A DNA stretch of 64,000 nt from Flavivirga algicola (GCF_012910715.1 NZ_JABBHF010000001.1:441170-505169); one strand, 5' to 3'. Positions 25,801-35,765 are shown, counted from the first letter of the stretch. Translations and numbers: made by a program. Notes: generated by a model from the letters alone, not told the origin.

Positions 25801-27636
25801 TTGAACAAACTACAAGTTTTATTTATCACCCTTGTTGTTGGCTTTGTCTCAATAGTTGCCAACGCACAAGAAAAAAAGAAAATAAAAATTGAATATGCTG
25901 GTAAGCTTGCTTATGATGAAGAAAAATATCCAGGTGCCAAAGTACTAATACGGGATGATGCACAACAAGTTCATATTGAGCATGAAGGTGCCAATCTGTG
26001 GTGCGACAAAGCGATCCACTATAGTGCTGAAAAATTTATAGAAGCCTATGGTAATGTAAAAATGATACAAGGTGATACTATTAACATGACCTCCAAATAC
26101 GTTGAATATAGCGGTGCATCAGGTTTGGCATTTGCTAGTGGTGACGTTGTTTTAAAAGATCCAAACTCTACTATATCTTCAGACACCTTATATTTTGACC
26201 GTGTTAAACAACAGGCTTTTTATAAAAGTGGCGGAACCGTTGTAAAAGACTCATCCGGGACTATTACCAGTAAAATAGGCAGGTATTATATGGACATTCC
26301 AAAATATCAATTTGTTGAAGACGTTGTACTGGTAAATAAAGAATCGACGATTAACTCAAATTTTTTCGATTTTTACCCCGATACGGGTCATGCCTTTTTA
26401 TTTGGACCTTCAACAATAACAACAGAAACCAGTGTTACCTATTGCGAAAAAGGATTTTATGATACCGAAAATAAAGTCGGTTATGCTCTAAAAAAAGCAA
26501 GAATAGATTATGATAACCGTATTATAGAAGGCGATAGTTTATATTTTGACAACAATATTAGTTTTGCTTCGGCAAGCAATAACATAAAAGTAACAGATAC
26601 CATAAACAATAGTATTATTAAAGGCCATTACGCCGAGGTATTTAAAGAAAAGGATTCTGTATTTATTACAAAACGGGCCTTAGCAATCACCCAGCAAGAA
26701 AACGATTCTATCTACATGCACGCAGATAAAATCATGGTAACTGGTAAACCTGAAAATCGTATTATTAGAGCATATTACAATGCCAAAATATTTAAAACCG
26801 ACCTTAGCGGAAAGGCAGATTCTATACATTCAAATCAAAAAACAGGGATCACCGAATTAATAAATATAGATCGCTTTTCGTCCAGCGATAAATTTTCTAC
26901 AGTACGAAAACCGATTCTTTGGAACATAGCCAATCAAATGACTGGTGACACCATTCACCTTATTTCAAATACAGAAACAGAAAAGATAGATTCTCTGAGG
27001 GTTTTCAACAATGCCTTTATTATAAGTAAGGATACAATAAGCGAAGACGGTTACAATCAAATTTATGGCATGCGACTCATAGGCCTGTTTAATGAAGAAA
27101 ATGAGTTACGACAAGTCGATATTATTAAAAATGCCGAATCTATTTTTTATACACGTAATGATAAACAAGAGCTAATAGGCATAGACAAAGCAAAATCCGG
27201 AAGTATTTCCATGCTTTTTGCTGAAGGCGATATTGAAGAATATAATCGAATAAATCAAGTAGATGGCAAACTATACCCAGAATCTCAATACCCAGAAAAA
27301 GAAAAAATCTTAAAAGGTTTTGATTGGCGTGAAGACGAACGCCCCTTGAGTGTTGAAGATTTATTTAAAGACGACCCACCTCTGGTTTTACCTGTTATAA
27401 AAGGACTGGAAGATTATGTCCCGCAAGATGAGTTTTTTGATGAAGACATGCTGAAGCGTATTAAAGATGCAGATAATCGGGCTAAAAACAATAAGAAAGA
27501 ACCATCAAAAGCCGCAAGACATATTCCTAAACCAGCAACACCTAAGTCAGTTAAAAAAGAAAAAAAGCTTTTAAGTCCGAAAATGATAAAAAAATCGAAA
27601 GAAAAACTCGGTACTCCCAGCGATTTAAGTAGGTAA
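25801..27636 (+). CDS. OstA-like (LptA/LptD-N) envelope protein
   Basis: 611 residues starting at a TTG codon; this gives a clean signal peptide (about 1-22, VSIVANAQ) and no ATG is available nearby. The repeated strands of the OstA_2 type are visible, e.g. AYGNVKMIQGDTINMTSKYV, EYSGASGLAFASGDVVLKDP, TISSDTLYFDRVKQQAFYKS and DNRIIEGDSLYFDNNISFA. Proteins of this type form LPS-transport beta-jellyroll bridges across the periplasm. The C-terminal ~60 residues are Lys/Pro-rich and low-complexity. It is 2 nt upstream of the aminotransferase gene. Role in LPS transport is inferred from the family. Confidence 0.85.
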   Translation: MNKLQVLFITLVVGFVSIVANAQEKKKIKIEYAGKLAYDEEKYPGAKVLIRDDAQQVHIEHEGANLWCDKAIHYSAEKFIEAYGNVKMIQGDTINMTSKYVEYSGASGLAFASGDVVLKDPNSTISSDTLYFDRVKQQAFYKSGGTVVKDSSGTITSKIGRYYMDIPKYQFVEDVVLVNKESTINSNFFDFYPDTGHAFLFGPSTITTETSVTYCEKGFYDTENKVGYALKKARIDYDNRIIEGDSLYFDNNISFASASNNIKVTDTINNSIIKGHYAEVFKEKDSVFITKRALAITQQENDSIYMHADKIMVTGKPENRIIRAYYNAKIFKTDLSGKADSIHSNQKTGITELINIDRFSSSDKFSTVRKPILWNIANQMTGDTIHLISNTETEKIDSLRVFNNAFIISKDTISEDGYNQIYGMRLIGLFNEENELRQVDIIKNAESIFYTRNDKQELIGIDKAKSGSISMLFAEGDIEEYNRINQVDGKLYPESQYPEKEKILKGFDWREDERPLSVEDLFKDDPPLVLPVIKGLEDYVPQDEFFDEDMLKRIKDADNRAKNNKKEPSKAARHIPKPATPKSVKKEKKLLSPKMIKKSKEKLGTPSDLSR

Positions 27637-27638
27637 CA

Positions 27639-28829
27639 ATGAAGTCCGATTTTTTTAGATATCAAGCACAAACAACGCCGCACCCATTGGCTATGGAGAT
27701 TTCTCATGCTATCGGTTCTTATATTTATGATACCAAAAATAAAGCTTATCTGGATTTTGTTGCTGGGGTGTCTGCTTGTCCTTTAGGTCATAACCATCCC
27801 AAAGTTACCCATGCAATTAAAAAGCAATTGGATGCTTATTTACATGTTATGGTATATGGAGAATACATACAAAAACCAGCTGTAGAACTCACTAAACTAT
27901 TAGCCAATAACCTCCCCGATCCTTTAGAAAAAACATATTTAACTAATTCTGGTACCGAAGCCATTGAAGGCGCCCTAAAACTAGCCAAACGAGCCACTGG
28001 CAGAAGTGAAATTATAGCAGCGCACAACGCATATCATGGTAACACAATGGGAGCTATGAGCGTGATGGGCTTTGAGGAAAGAAAACAGGCATTTAGGCCT
28101 TTATTACCAGATGTGCAATTTATTACATTTAACGATGCTTCTAATTTAGAATACATTACTACCAATACAGCCTGCGTTATTTTGGAAACCATACAAGGTG
28201 GTGCTGGTTTTATAGAACCACAAAACGCATATTTAGAAAAGGTAAGGAACTGCTGTGATACCGTTGGTGCTCTTTTAATTTTAGATGAGATACAACCTGG
28301 TATAGGTAGAACAGGTAAACTTTTCGGGTTTGAACATTACAATTGTATTCCAGATATTTTAGTTACAGGCAAAGGTTTAGGTGGCGGAATGCCTATAGGT
28401 GCCTTTACAGCCTCTGGCAAACTCATGGATGTATTGCAAGACAAACCCAAATTAGGGCATATTACGACCTTTGGTGGGCATCCAGTTATTGCTGCATCTG
28501 CCCTGGCAACCTTAAAAGAAATAACTGGAGGGCATCTAATGAGTGAAGCCTTAGAAAAAGAAACGTTATTTCGTCAACTTTTAGTCCACCCACTAATTAA
28601 AGAAATTAGAGGAAAAGGGCTCATGCTTGCCATAATTACCACTTCAGAAAAGATAACAAACGCGCTAATTCTTAAAAGCCAAGAGAAGGGTTTAATACTT
28701 TTTTGGCTTCTTTTTGAACCTAAAGCCATAAGAATTACACCGCCTTTAACCATTTCTAACGAAGAAATCACCAAAGGCTGCGCCATAATCATTGAAATTT
28801 TAGACGAAATACACAATCAAAACCACTAG
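27639..28829 (+). CDS. PLP-dependent class III aminotransferase
   Basis: 396 residues, fold type I. Visible: YLDFVAGVSACPLGHNHPKV, TNSGTEAIEGALKLAKRATG (phosphate-binding loop), the PLP-stacking region AAHNAYHGNTMGAMSV, LDEIQPGIGRTG with the PLP-ring Asp, and the Schiff-base lysine in ILVTGKGLGGGMPIGAF. It is closest in layout to acetylornithine/4-aminobutyrate-type enzymes, but the substrate is not deducible; no arginine- or lysine-synthesis gene adjoins it. It starts 2 nt after the OstA-like gene, so the two share a transcript. Confidence 0.9.
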   Translation: MKSDFFRYQAQTTPHPLAMEISHAIGSYIYDTKNKAYLDFVAGVSACPLGHNHPKVTHAIKKQLDAYLHVMVYGEYIQKPAVELTKLLANNLPDPLEKTYLTNSGTEAIEGALKLAKRATGRSEIIAAHNAYHGNTMGAMSVMGFEERKQAFRPLLPDVQFITFNDASNLEYITTNTACVILETIQGGAGFIEPQNAYLEKVRNCCDTVGALLILDEIQPGIGRTGKLFGFEHYNCIPDILVTGKGLGGGMPIGAFTASGKLMDVLQDKPKLGHITTFGGHPVIAASALATLKEITGGHLMSEALEKETLFRQLLVHPLIKEIRGKGLMLAIITTSEKITNALILKSQEKGLILFWLLFEPKAIRITPPLTISNEEITKGCAIIIEILDEIHNQNH

Positions 28830-28980
28830 CCCAACTTTCTGAAAATCAAAACAGAAGAATCTAAAAAACATTTAAAAGGCATCGTTGTTGATTACTTTGT
28901 TAAAAACATTTAATTAATTTATCGTAATAAAGACAAATAGAAGCTTAAATTTATTCTAGTAGAAATTTACAAAAGTGCTT

Positions 28981-30369
28981 ATGGAGTTTAGTCATAATGA
29001 CAACAACAATTTGCCTCTATCAAAATTTGAATCGATGTTAAAAACAAATCATGTTTTGTTTTTCGATTCTGAAGAGTTTGAAAACATCATTCACTACTAT
29101 TTAAACCGAGGAAAAATAGCCTTAGCAAAAAAAGCTATCAAATTAGGTTTAGACCAGCACACAACCTCCATTAATCTAAAGCTCTTTAAGGTTGAAGTTT
29201 ATGTCTTCGAAGACAAACTAGTTGAAGCAGATACTTTATTAAATGAACTTTATAGCTTAGATCCCATGAATGAGGAAATCTACATTCAAAAAGCTAACAT
29301 ATTATCTAAAAAAGATGAGCACCAACAAGCGATAGATGTATTAAAAAAAGCATTGGAGCTAACAGATGATGTTATCGACTTGTATTCTTTAATTGGCATG
29401 GAATATCTTTTCTTAGACCAATTTGAAAATGCAAAAACATATTTCATGAAATGTTTGGAGCAAGATTTAGATGATTACTCTGCGCTCTATAATGTGATAT
29501 ATTGCTTTGAATTTCTAGGTCAGAACGAAGAAGCCATTTCTTATTTAAACACGTTTCTAGATAAAAATCCATATTGCGAAGTCGCATGGCATCAATTAGG
29601 TAAACAATATTTTACCTTAAAAAAGTATAAAAAAGCACTGGCTGCATTTGATTTTGCTGTTATCTCAGACGACACTTTTGTAGGTGCTTATCTGGAAAAA
29701 GGGAAAGTGCTTGAAGAATTAAAACGCTATGACGATGCCATTGAAAATTATAGCATCTCATTAGAACTAGATGAACCAACATCGTTTGCTTTATTACACA
29801 TAGGGCATTGTCATGAAAAATTAAAAAATGATGATTTGGCAGTTCAATATTATTACAAAACTGTTCATGAAGATCCTTTATTAGACAAAGGGTGGATTGC
29901 TATAACAAAGTATTATAACAGGCAAAAGAATTATCAAAAAGCACTTTATTATATTAACAAAGCTCTAAATATAGATCCTGAAAATGTGATCTACTGGAAA
30001 TTATACTCGCAAATTAACCAGCGACTTCATTTTTATGAAGAAGCAGAGCGCGGATTCAAAAAAACGCTGGAATTAGGCAATTATGAGCTTAATACCTGGC
30101 TCTCTCGTGGCGATATACTGATCAAACTCGGTGAATCGCAAGCTGCTATTTATAATTTTGAACAGGCTTTAGAATTTTATCCTGAAAATGCAGAGCTGGA
30201 ATATCGTCTAGCGGGCTTGTACTTTTCTATAAATGAAATCGACAAAGGCACGTTTCATCTAAAAAACGGTATTGTTTCCAATGAAGAGTATGCTTTTATA
30301 ATTGAAGAGCTTTTTCCTGAGGTTTCTAACAGAATATTAGTAAAAACATTGCTAAAAACAAATCTGTAA
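28981..30369 (+). CDS. Tetratricopeptide-repeat protein
   Basis: 462 residues from the ATG at 28981, two codons after an in-frame GTG. About ten TPR units run from residue ~40 to 440, e.g. IYIQKANILSKKDEHQQAID, VAWHQLGKQYFTLKKYKKAL, AYLEKGKVLEELKRYDDAIE and LSRGDILIKLGESQAAIYNF. No signal peptide, so it is likely a cytoplasmic scaffold. The N-terminal FSHNDNNNLPLSKFESMLKT and FFDSEEFENIIHYYLNRG are conserved in flavobacterial homologues as I recall. Partners unknown. The preceding 151 nt hold no recognisable element. Confidence 0.88.
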   Translation: MEFSHNDNNNLPLSKFESMLKTNHVLFFDSEEFENIIHYYLNRGKIALAKKAIKLGLDQHTTSINLKLFKVEVYVFEDKLVEADTLLNELYSLDPMNEEIYIQKANILSKKDEHQQAIDVLKKALELTDDVIDLYSLIGMEYLFLDQFENAKTYFMKCLEQDLDDYSALYNVIYCFEFLGQNEEAISYLNTFLDKNPYCEVAWHQLGKQYFTLKKYKKALAAFDFAVISDDTFVGAYLEKGKVLEELKRYDDAIENYSISLELDEPTSFALLHIGHCHEKLKNDDLAVQYYYKTVHEDPLLDKGWIAITKYYNRQKNYQKALYYINKALNIDPENVIYWKLYSQINQRLHFYEEAERGFKKTLELGNYELNTWLSRGDILIKLGESQAAIYNFEQALEFYPENAELEYRLAGLYFSINEIDKGTFHLKNGIVSNEEYAFIIEELFPEVSNRILVKTLLKTNL

Positions 30370-30476
30370 GCTAACTTCTTTCTGGATAACACTTTCTTAA
30401 TAGTCAGGTCTTATATACACGCTATTATTTCTAATTTCTGATCACATTTTTAATCATGAATGTTCATTAAAATGTA

Positions 30477-30484
30477 TACCTTTG
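30477..30484 (+). promoter_or_regulatory. Putative -7 element of the DUF368-aroE operon
   Basis: TACCTTTG matches TAnnTTTG, 22 nt before the first DUF368 start codon. Confidence 0.4.
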
Positions 30485-30506
30485 GTTTCAGTTTAAAAAT
30501 CAGAAT

Positions 30507-31427
30507 ATGCAAAGACGTCTCATCGATTATTTTATTATTTCCTTAAAAGGTTTAGCTATGGGCGCTGCCGATGCTGTCCCAGGTGTTTCAGGTGGTACAA
30601 TTGCATTTATATCTGGTATTTACGAGGAATTGATTTCATCTATAAGCAACATAAATATTTCCCTTTTCAAAACACTTTTCAGTAAAGGCATCTATGCTTT
30701 TTGGAAACAATTAAATGGAAACTTTTTACTGGCATTAACAACAGGTATTATAATAAGTTTTGTGTCGTTTATGAAGCTTGCCAAGTATTTGTTAGAGAAT
30801 CATCCTATTTTAATTTGGTCTTTCTTTTTTGGGCTTATAGTCGCCAGTATTTATTTTGTCGGTAAACAAATTTCTAAATGGAACATAACTGTTATCATAG
30901 CATTAATTATTGGTACTGGTATTGCATTTTACATTACTAGACTTCCTGTTTTAGCAAACAACGAGAGTTCCTTATTTTTATTCTTTGCAGGAAGCATAGC
31001 TATTTGCGCCATGATATTGCCTGGTATTTCGGGATCCTTTATACTAATAATTCTGGGAGCATATAAAGCACTAAGTGATGCCATACATGATATAGACATA
31101 AAAAAGGTATTCATTTTTACTAGTGGAGCCCTTGTAGGCTTACTTAGTTTTAGTCATATTTTAAAATGGCTTTTCAAACATTACCATAACATCACATTGG
31201 CATTGCTTACTGGTTTTATTTTTGGATCGTTGAATAAAGTATGGCCATGGAAAAAGACCTTAACGTGGCACACAAATTCCAAAGGCATAAAAACACCTGT
31301 TTTACAAGAAAGTGTTTCTCCTTTTTCTTTCGATGGTGAAAGCCAACTTGCTTTTGCTGTCATTTTAATGATTATTGGCTTTTTAACTATTTTTATTCTG
31401 GAAAAAGTAGGTTCAAAAAAACAATAA
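30507..31427 (+). CDS. DUF368 membrane protein, first of a tandem pair (undecaprenyl-phosphate flippase family)
   Basis: 306 residues, eight or so membrane helices. The family signature is at the N-terminus (LKGLAMGAADAVPGVSGGT) and recurs as an inverted-repeat half (MILPGISGSFILIILGAY). DUF368 proteins (PopT in Vibrio cholerae) are proposed to return undecaprenyl phosphate to the cytoplasmic leaflet. The second paralogue begins immediately at the next base after the stop, then aroE. Two tandem copies suggest separate substrates, or a heteromer; that part is inference. Confidence 0.9.
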   Translation: MQRRLIDYFIISLKGLAMGAADAVPGVSGGTIAFISGIYEELISSISNINISLFKTLFSKGIYAFWKQLNGNFLLALTTGIIISFVSFMKLAKYLLENHPILIWSFFFGLIVASIYFVGKQISKWNITVIIALIIGTGIAFYITRLPVLANNESSLFLFFAGSIAICAMILPGISGSFILIILGAYKALSDAIHDIDIKKVFIFTSGALVGLLSFSHILKWLFKHYHNITLALLTGFIFGSLNKVWPWKKTLTWHTNSKGIKTPVLQESVSPFSFDGESQLAFAVILMIIGFLTIFILEKVGSKKQ

Positions 31428-32447
31428 ATGGAAAGTACCAGGACACTTACCGATAAAATTTTTCTCATCCTAAAAGGATTAGGCATGGGAGCTGCCAACA
31501 AAGTTCCTGGTGTTTCTGGAGGCGTTGTTGCTTTTGTGGCTGGGTTTTACGAAGAGTTTATTTATTCGCTCAAAAAAGTAAATGGTAAAGCGTTTAAATT
31601 ATTTATCAACGGACGGTTTAAAAGTTTTTTTAATTATATAAACGGTCGCTTTTTAAGTCTACTCTTTTTGGGAATGGTAATTAGTTATTTTAGCATTTCT
31701 AAAGTTCTGGATTATTTAATAAAACATTATGAGCTTTTCGTTTGGAGTGTTTTCTTTGGAATGATTATCGGATCCATTTACTACATTAACAAAGATTTTA
31801 AAGATTGGAATTACAAAACGTACACCTCGTTAGCCATAGGAGTTATGGTTGGTTTAAGTATTAGTTTTTTTAATCCTGCAAAAGAAAATGACAACCTTTG
31901 GTTTGTGTTTTTTTGTGGTATTATAAGTGTGTCCGGTATGACACTACCTGGGTTTTCAGGTTCTTTTATACTCATTTTACTAGGAAACTATGTTTTACTA
32001 TTAGTAGATTCGGTAAATGCTCTTTATGACACTTTTTATGAAGCCTTGGGTGGAGATTTCACTTTTATTGATAATACAGAACGTATTAGAATGCTTAAAG
32101 TTTTAGCCGTTTTTACATTAGGGTCCGTAACAGGTCTGGTAACCTTCTCTCATGCCTTAAGTTATATCTTAAAACATTATAAAAATGTCACAATATCTGC
32201 CATTATAGGTTTTATTATCGGGTCACTGGGCGTTGTATGGCCATGGAAAAAAACCATCTATAAAATGGATACGGATGGTCTTTTTATTTTGGATTCGACC
32301 GGCCAAAAAATAATAGAAAATTATAAGCGTTTCATTCCCGAATTTAATACCGAAACATATTATGCCATTGCATTTGTTTGTTTCGGAATTGCTATTGTAT
32401 TAGCTTTAGAATGGTATGGACAAAAAACTAGAAAAACACATGAATAA
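31428..32447 (+). CDS. DUF368 membrane protein, second of a tandem pair
   Basis: 339 residues, homologous to the previous gene along its length: LKGLGMGAANKVPGVSGGVV at the N-terminus, GMTLPGFSGSFILILLGNYV in the second half, and the shared VWPWKKT segment (IIGSLGVVWPWKKTIYKMD). It is longer because of an insertion between two late helices (TFYEALGGDFTFIDNTERIR). Its last codons overlap the aroE start by 8 nt, which suggests translational coupling. Predicted inner-membrane lipid-carrier flippase. Confidence 0.9.
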   Translation: MESTRTLTDKIFLILKGLGMGAANKVPGVSGGVVAFVAGFYEEFIYSLKKVNGKAFKLFINGRFKSFFNYINGRFLSLLFLGMVISYFSISKVLDYLIKHYELFVWSVFFGMIIGSIYYINKDFKDWNYKTYTSLAIGVMVGLSISFFNPAKENDNLWFVFFCGIISVSGMTLPGFSGSFILILLGNYVLLLVDSVNALYDTFYEALGGDFTFIDNTERIRMLKVLAVFTLGSVTGLVTFSHALSYILKHYKNVTISAIIGFIIGSLGVVWPWKKTIYKMDTDGLFILDSTGQKIIENYKRFIPEFNTETYYAIAFVCFGIAIVLALEWYGQKTRKTHE

Positions 32448-33177
32448 ATTAGGACTTTTAGGTAAAAATATAGCTTACTCATTTTCAAAAACATATTTTA
32501 AAAAGAAATTCGAAGATGAAAAGATAACTGATACAACCTATGAGAATTTTGATATAGAAGCAATCGACTTATTTCCTTCAATCATAAAAAACACTTCAAA
32601 TATCAAAGGTTTAAATGTCACCATACCATACAAAGAAGTTGTTATCCCTTATCTCGATAAAGTAAGTAAAAAAGCAAAAGCGATAGGTGCTGTAAACACT
32701 ATAAAAGTCACCAAAAAAGGCAAATTAGTAGGCTATAACACTGATTGTTATGGCTTTAAAAAATCTATCGAGCCTTTTCTAAAACCACATCATAAAAGCG
32801 CTTTGATTCTAGGGACTGGAGGCGCTAGCAAAGCCATTGCTTACAGTTTAAAAAAATTAGGTGTTGTGTACCAATATGTTTCAAGAAAACAATCTGAAGG
32901 TATTGGTTTTACTTACGATTCTTTGACTGAAAATGCTATAAAAAACCATCAATTAATAATAAACTGTACACCTCTAGGTACTTTTCCAAATATTGAGGAT
33001 TGTCCAAATATTCCGTATCAAGCCATAACAGATAAGCATATTTTATTCGATTTAATATACAATCCAGATGAAACCAAGTTTTTAAAACTGGGTAAGCAAA
33101 ATAATGCCGTAACCATTAATGGACTCAATATGTTAAAATTGCAAGCAGAAAAGGCCTGGTCTATATGGAACATATAG
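32440..33177 (+). CDS. aroE: Shikimate dehydrogenase
   Basis: 245 residues. It reduces 3-dehydroshikimate with NADPH in the shikimate pathway. Motifs: LLGKNIAYSFSKTYF, LNVTIPYKEVVIPYLD (catalytic Lys), GAVNTIKV, YNTDCYGF (catalytic Asp), and the nucleotide loop LGTGGASKAIAYSLK. The ATG at 32440 overlaps the upstream stop (ATGAATAA). An alternative in-frame start eight codons earlier (MDKKLEKH) lies inside the DUF368 gene and is less likely. Shorter than E. coli AroE, as is usual in this group. Confidence 0.93.
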   Translation: MNKLGLLGKNIAYSFSKTYFKKKFEDEKITDTTYENFDIEAIDLFPSIIKNTSNIKGLNVTIPYKEVVIPYLDKVSKKAKAIGAVNTIKVTKKGKLVGYNTDCYGFKKSIEPFLKPHHKSALILGTGGASKAIAYSLKKLGVVYQYVSRKQSEGIGFTYDSLTENAIKNHQLIINCTPLGTFPNIEDCPNIPYQAITDKHILFDLIYNPDETKFLKLGKQNNAVTINGLNMLKLQAEKAWSIWNI

Positions 33178-33287
33178 TAATAACAATCCTACAATCGTTA
33201 AAAGGCTTACTTAATCTTTGTAAATAATGAGACTTGTTAGTATCTTTAAAGTCTAAAGAAATTTGATGAACCTTAACATTTTTTAAA

Positions 33288-35351
33288 ATGTCTGATATTA
33301 ATAAACTGCAAGATCTGGAAGAAAATAACGAAGATAAATCTATTGTAAGTCAATCTGATAATGACTTAACGAATGATTCTTCATTAGAATTAAATGAAGC
33401 GGAACAGGCAGCAAATGCTGTCAATTCTGAGGAAGCAGTTAATGCCAACACAACAGTTGACGAAGCTCCAAATGAAGACATTGAAAAACCAAATGCAAAC
33501 GAAAATGTTGAGACCGATACAGAATCTAAAGCTGTAGAAACAGAGAAGGAAGAGGATGAAGTTATTAATGAAATAGAAGAGTCCAATGCTGAAGACGCCG
33601 AAGACGAAGGCAATAAAGAGCGGCATACCATCGAGGTTAAGGAATATGATACCATGTCTTTAGAAGCATTGGCTATCGAACTTGAAAAGCTTTTAAAAAA
33701 CGAAAAAGTACAAGCTATAAAATCTCATGTTGATAAAATAAATACAGCGTTTAAAACCAAGTTTCAAGCCCTTATAGATGAGAAAAAAGAAGAATTTTTA
33801 AATGATGGTGGTAACGAAATAGATTTTTATTACTCATCTCCCGTCCAAAAAAGGTTTAAAGAAGCTTACAAGGAATATCGAAAAAGGCTCAATGAACATT
33901 ATCAAAGTTTAGAAAAAAACTTAAAACAAAATTTAGCAGACAAGTTAGAGATTATTGAAGAGTTAAAAGGCTTAATTAACTTGGAAGAGAATATAAATAC
34001 GACCTATAAGCATTTTAAAGAATTGCAGGAGCGCTGGCGTAACACTGGTCCTATTCCAAGGGACAAGTACAATAATGCTTGGAATAGTTATCATCATCAT
34101 GTCGAGATGTTTTACGACTTCTTGCATTTAAATAGGGACTTACGCGATTTAGATTTCAAACATAACTTAGAGAAAAAGTTAATGATTATTAAGCGTGCTG
34201 AAGAGCTAGCCCAAGATGATAACGTTATGCGTGCTTTTAGAGAACTTCAAGAATTGCATAAAATGTGGAAAGAAGAACTTGGACCTGTAGCCAGAGAACA
34301 CAGAGAAGAAATCTGGGGACGCTTTAAAGTCGCCACAAAAATTATTAATGACAAGCGACAATTATACTATCAAGAAATAGATAAGGTTTATGAAAAAAAC
34401 CTTGAAGTTAAACTTCAAATTATAGCAGACATAGAAGCTATAAATAACCAAGAAAGCAAATCCCACAGTGCTTGGCAAAAGAAAATTAAAGAAATTGAAG
34501 CATTGCGCAATGCCTTTTTCAATGCAGGAAAAGTGCCTATAAAAGTAAATGAAAGCACTTGGGCTAAGTTCAAAGAATCTGTACGTACTTTTAATAGACA
34601 AAAGAATGCTTTTTACAAAGGGCTTAAAAAAGAACAGTATAAAAACCTACAACAAAAATTAGAGTTAATAAAAATAGCCGAAGACAATAAAGATAGTGAC
34701 GATTTTGAGGCAACAACACCTTTAATGAAAAAGATTCAGAGTGATTGGAAAAAAATTGGTCATGTGCCCAGAAAAGATAGTGATAAAATTTGGAAACAAT
34801 TTAAATCTGCCTGTAACAGCTATTTTGATAAGTTACATGCCAAAAGAAATGCTGCAAATCAAGAAAATATAGATGCTTTCAATAAAAAGAATGATTTCTT
34901 AAATACCCTGAAAGATTTAAAATTAACTGGTACTAAAGATGAAAATCTAGCAACTATAAAAGAACAGATTACAGCATGGAGGACTTTTGGAAAAGTCCCT
35001 AATGATAAACGATACATAGAAGGTAAATTCCAAAAAACCATAGATGGTTTACTTGCCAGCTTAGAAATGGATAAAAATGAGATTGAAATGATCAAGTTCG
35101 AAAACAAACTTGACAACATTAACACATCTGATGATGATCACAGAAATTTAGACAATGAGCGTTCTTTTATTCGTAAAAAAATTGATGAAGTAAAAAGTAA
35201 AATTAATCAATTAGAAAATAACCTACAGTTTTTCACCAATGTAGATGATGACAACCCACTTGTAAAAGAGGTTCATCATAATATTGATACACATAAGGAC
35301 GCTTTAAAACTTTGGAAAAGCAAACTTCAAAAAATTAAAGATCTATACTAG
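33288..35351 (+). CDS. DUF349 domain-containing coiled-coil protein
   Basis: 687 residues. The first ~110 are acidic and low-complexity (repeated NxE and EAVN-type stretches), then about five DUF349 repeats built around a W..iG.vPR core: LQERWRNTGPIPRDKYNNAW, LHKMWKEELGPVAREHREEI, LRNAFFNAGKVPIKVNESTW, IQSDWKKIGHVPRKDSDKIW and WRTFGKVPNDKRYIEGKF. The rest is Lys/Glu-rich helix with coiled-coil character. No signal peptide. Function unknown; the family is widespread in Bacteroidetes. It is transcribed separately from aroE (110-nt gap). Confidence 0.88.
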   Translation: MSDINKLQDLEENNEDKSIVSQSDNDLTNDSSLELNEAEQAANAVNSEEAVNANTTVDEAPNEDIEKPNANENVETDTESKAVETEKEEDEVINEIEESNAEDAEDEGNKERHTIEVKEYDTMSLEALAIELEKLLKNEKVQAIKSHVDKINTAFKTKFQALIDEKKEEFLNDGGNEIDFYYSSPVQKRFKEAYKEYRKRLNEHYQSLEKNLKQNLADKLEIIEELKGLINLEENINTTYKHFKELQERWRNTGPIPRDKYNNAWNSYHHHVEMFYDFLHLNRDLRDLDFKHNLEKKLMIIKRAEELAQDDNVMRAFRELQELHKMWKEELGPVAREHREEIWGRFKVATKIINDKRQLYYQEIDKVYEKNLEVKLQIIADIEAINNQESKSHSAWQKKIKEIEALRNAFFNAGKVPIKVNESTWAKFKESVRTFNRQKNAFYKGLKKEQYKNLQQKLELIKIAEDNKDSDDFEATTPLMKKIQSDWKKIGHVPRKDSDKIWKQFKSACNSYFDKLHAKRNAANQENIDAFNKKNDFLNTLKDLKLTGTKDENLATIKEQITAWRTFGKVPNDKRYIEGKFQKTIDGLLASLEMDKNEIEMIKFENKLDNINTSDDDHRNLDNERSFIRKKIDEVKSKINQLENNLQFFTNVDDDNPLVKEVHHNIDTHKDALKLWKSKLQKIKDLY

Positions 35352-35362
35352 TTATTTTTCGT

Positions 35363-35765
35363 TAATTATTAAGACTGAAGTGTCCGTGATAAATACGTTC
35401 AACCCCTGTTTGATCTATTAGCTGTGTAGTAAACATAATAGAGTCTGATGTTGTGGTAACTTACTATCATAAAACCTACCTTCCTGTACACTGCTTTTGG
35501 CATTTAATTGCTTAATCAGCTTACCACATCTATCATAAACATTCATAATCGATCTATTAGAAAAATCCGTTTTTAAGCCTTTTACCTGACATGTGTCATT
35601 ATCTCCGTCATTATTAGGTGTGAAAAATTTAGGAAATCCGAGAATAAAAATCTCTAATTTAGTAGTTATACATTTCGTTTTACCCCTCACGTATATGGTA
35701 TATACCCCTGCTTTTACTCGATCAAAAAACGGGGTACTTATTCTAAAAACATACGATTTAATCAA
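35363..35765 (-). pseudogene. Relic of a T9SS type B sorting-domain (gliding-motility-associated) protein
   Basis: The minus-strand translation gives a clear fragment of the type B C-terminal domain: FFDRVKAGVYTIYV, then ILGFPKFFTPNNDGDNDTCQ, then MNVYDRCGKLIKQL. The frame fails at about 35441. The neighbouring frame continues SDSIMFTTQLIDQTGVERIY and ends GHFSLNN, a typical type B C-terminus, with a TAA at 35363-35365. Two ordinary residues look mutated to Cys (DTCQ for DTWQ, DRCG for DRYG). There is no valid start: upstream sequence has stops. It is a truncated, decayed remnant of a large secreted protein, convergent with the DUF349 gene. Confidence 0.82.

Noticed and set aside
28830-28911. 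27-codon open stretch in frame directly after the aminotransferase stop (NFLKIKTEESKKHLKGIVVD...)
   Set aside because: It has no start codon and follows a clean TAG stop. The sequence looks protein-like, but a short AT-rich open run is likely by chance; readthrough is not supported.
33350-33655. Antisense open reading frames over the acidic N-terminus of the DUF349 gene
   Set aside because: They mirror a low-complexity Glu/Asn/Val coding region on the other strand and show no domain or start signal.
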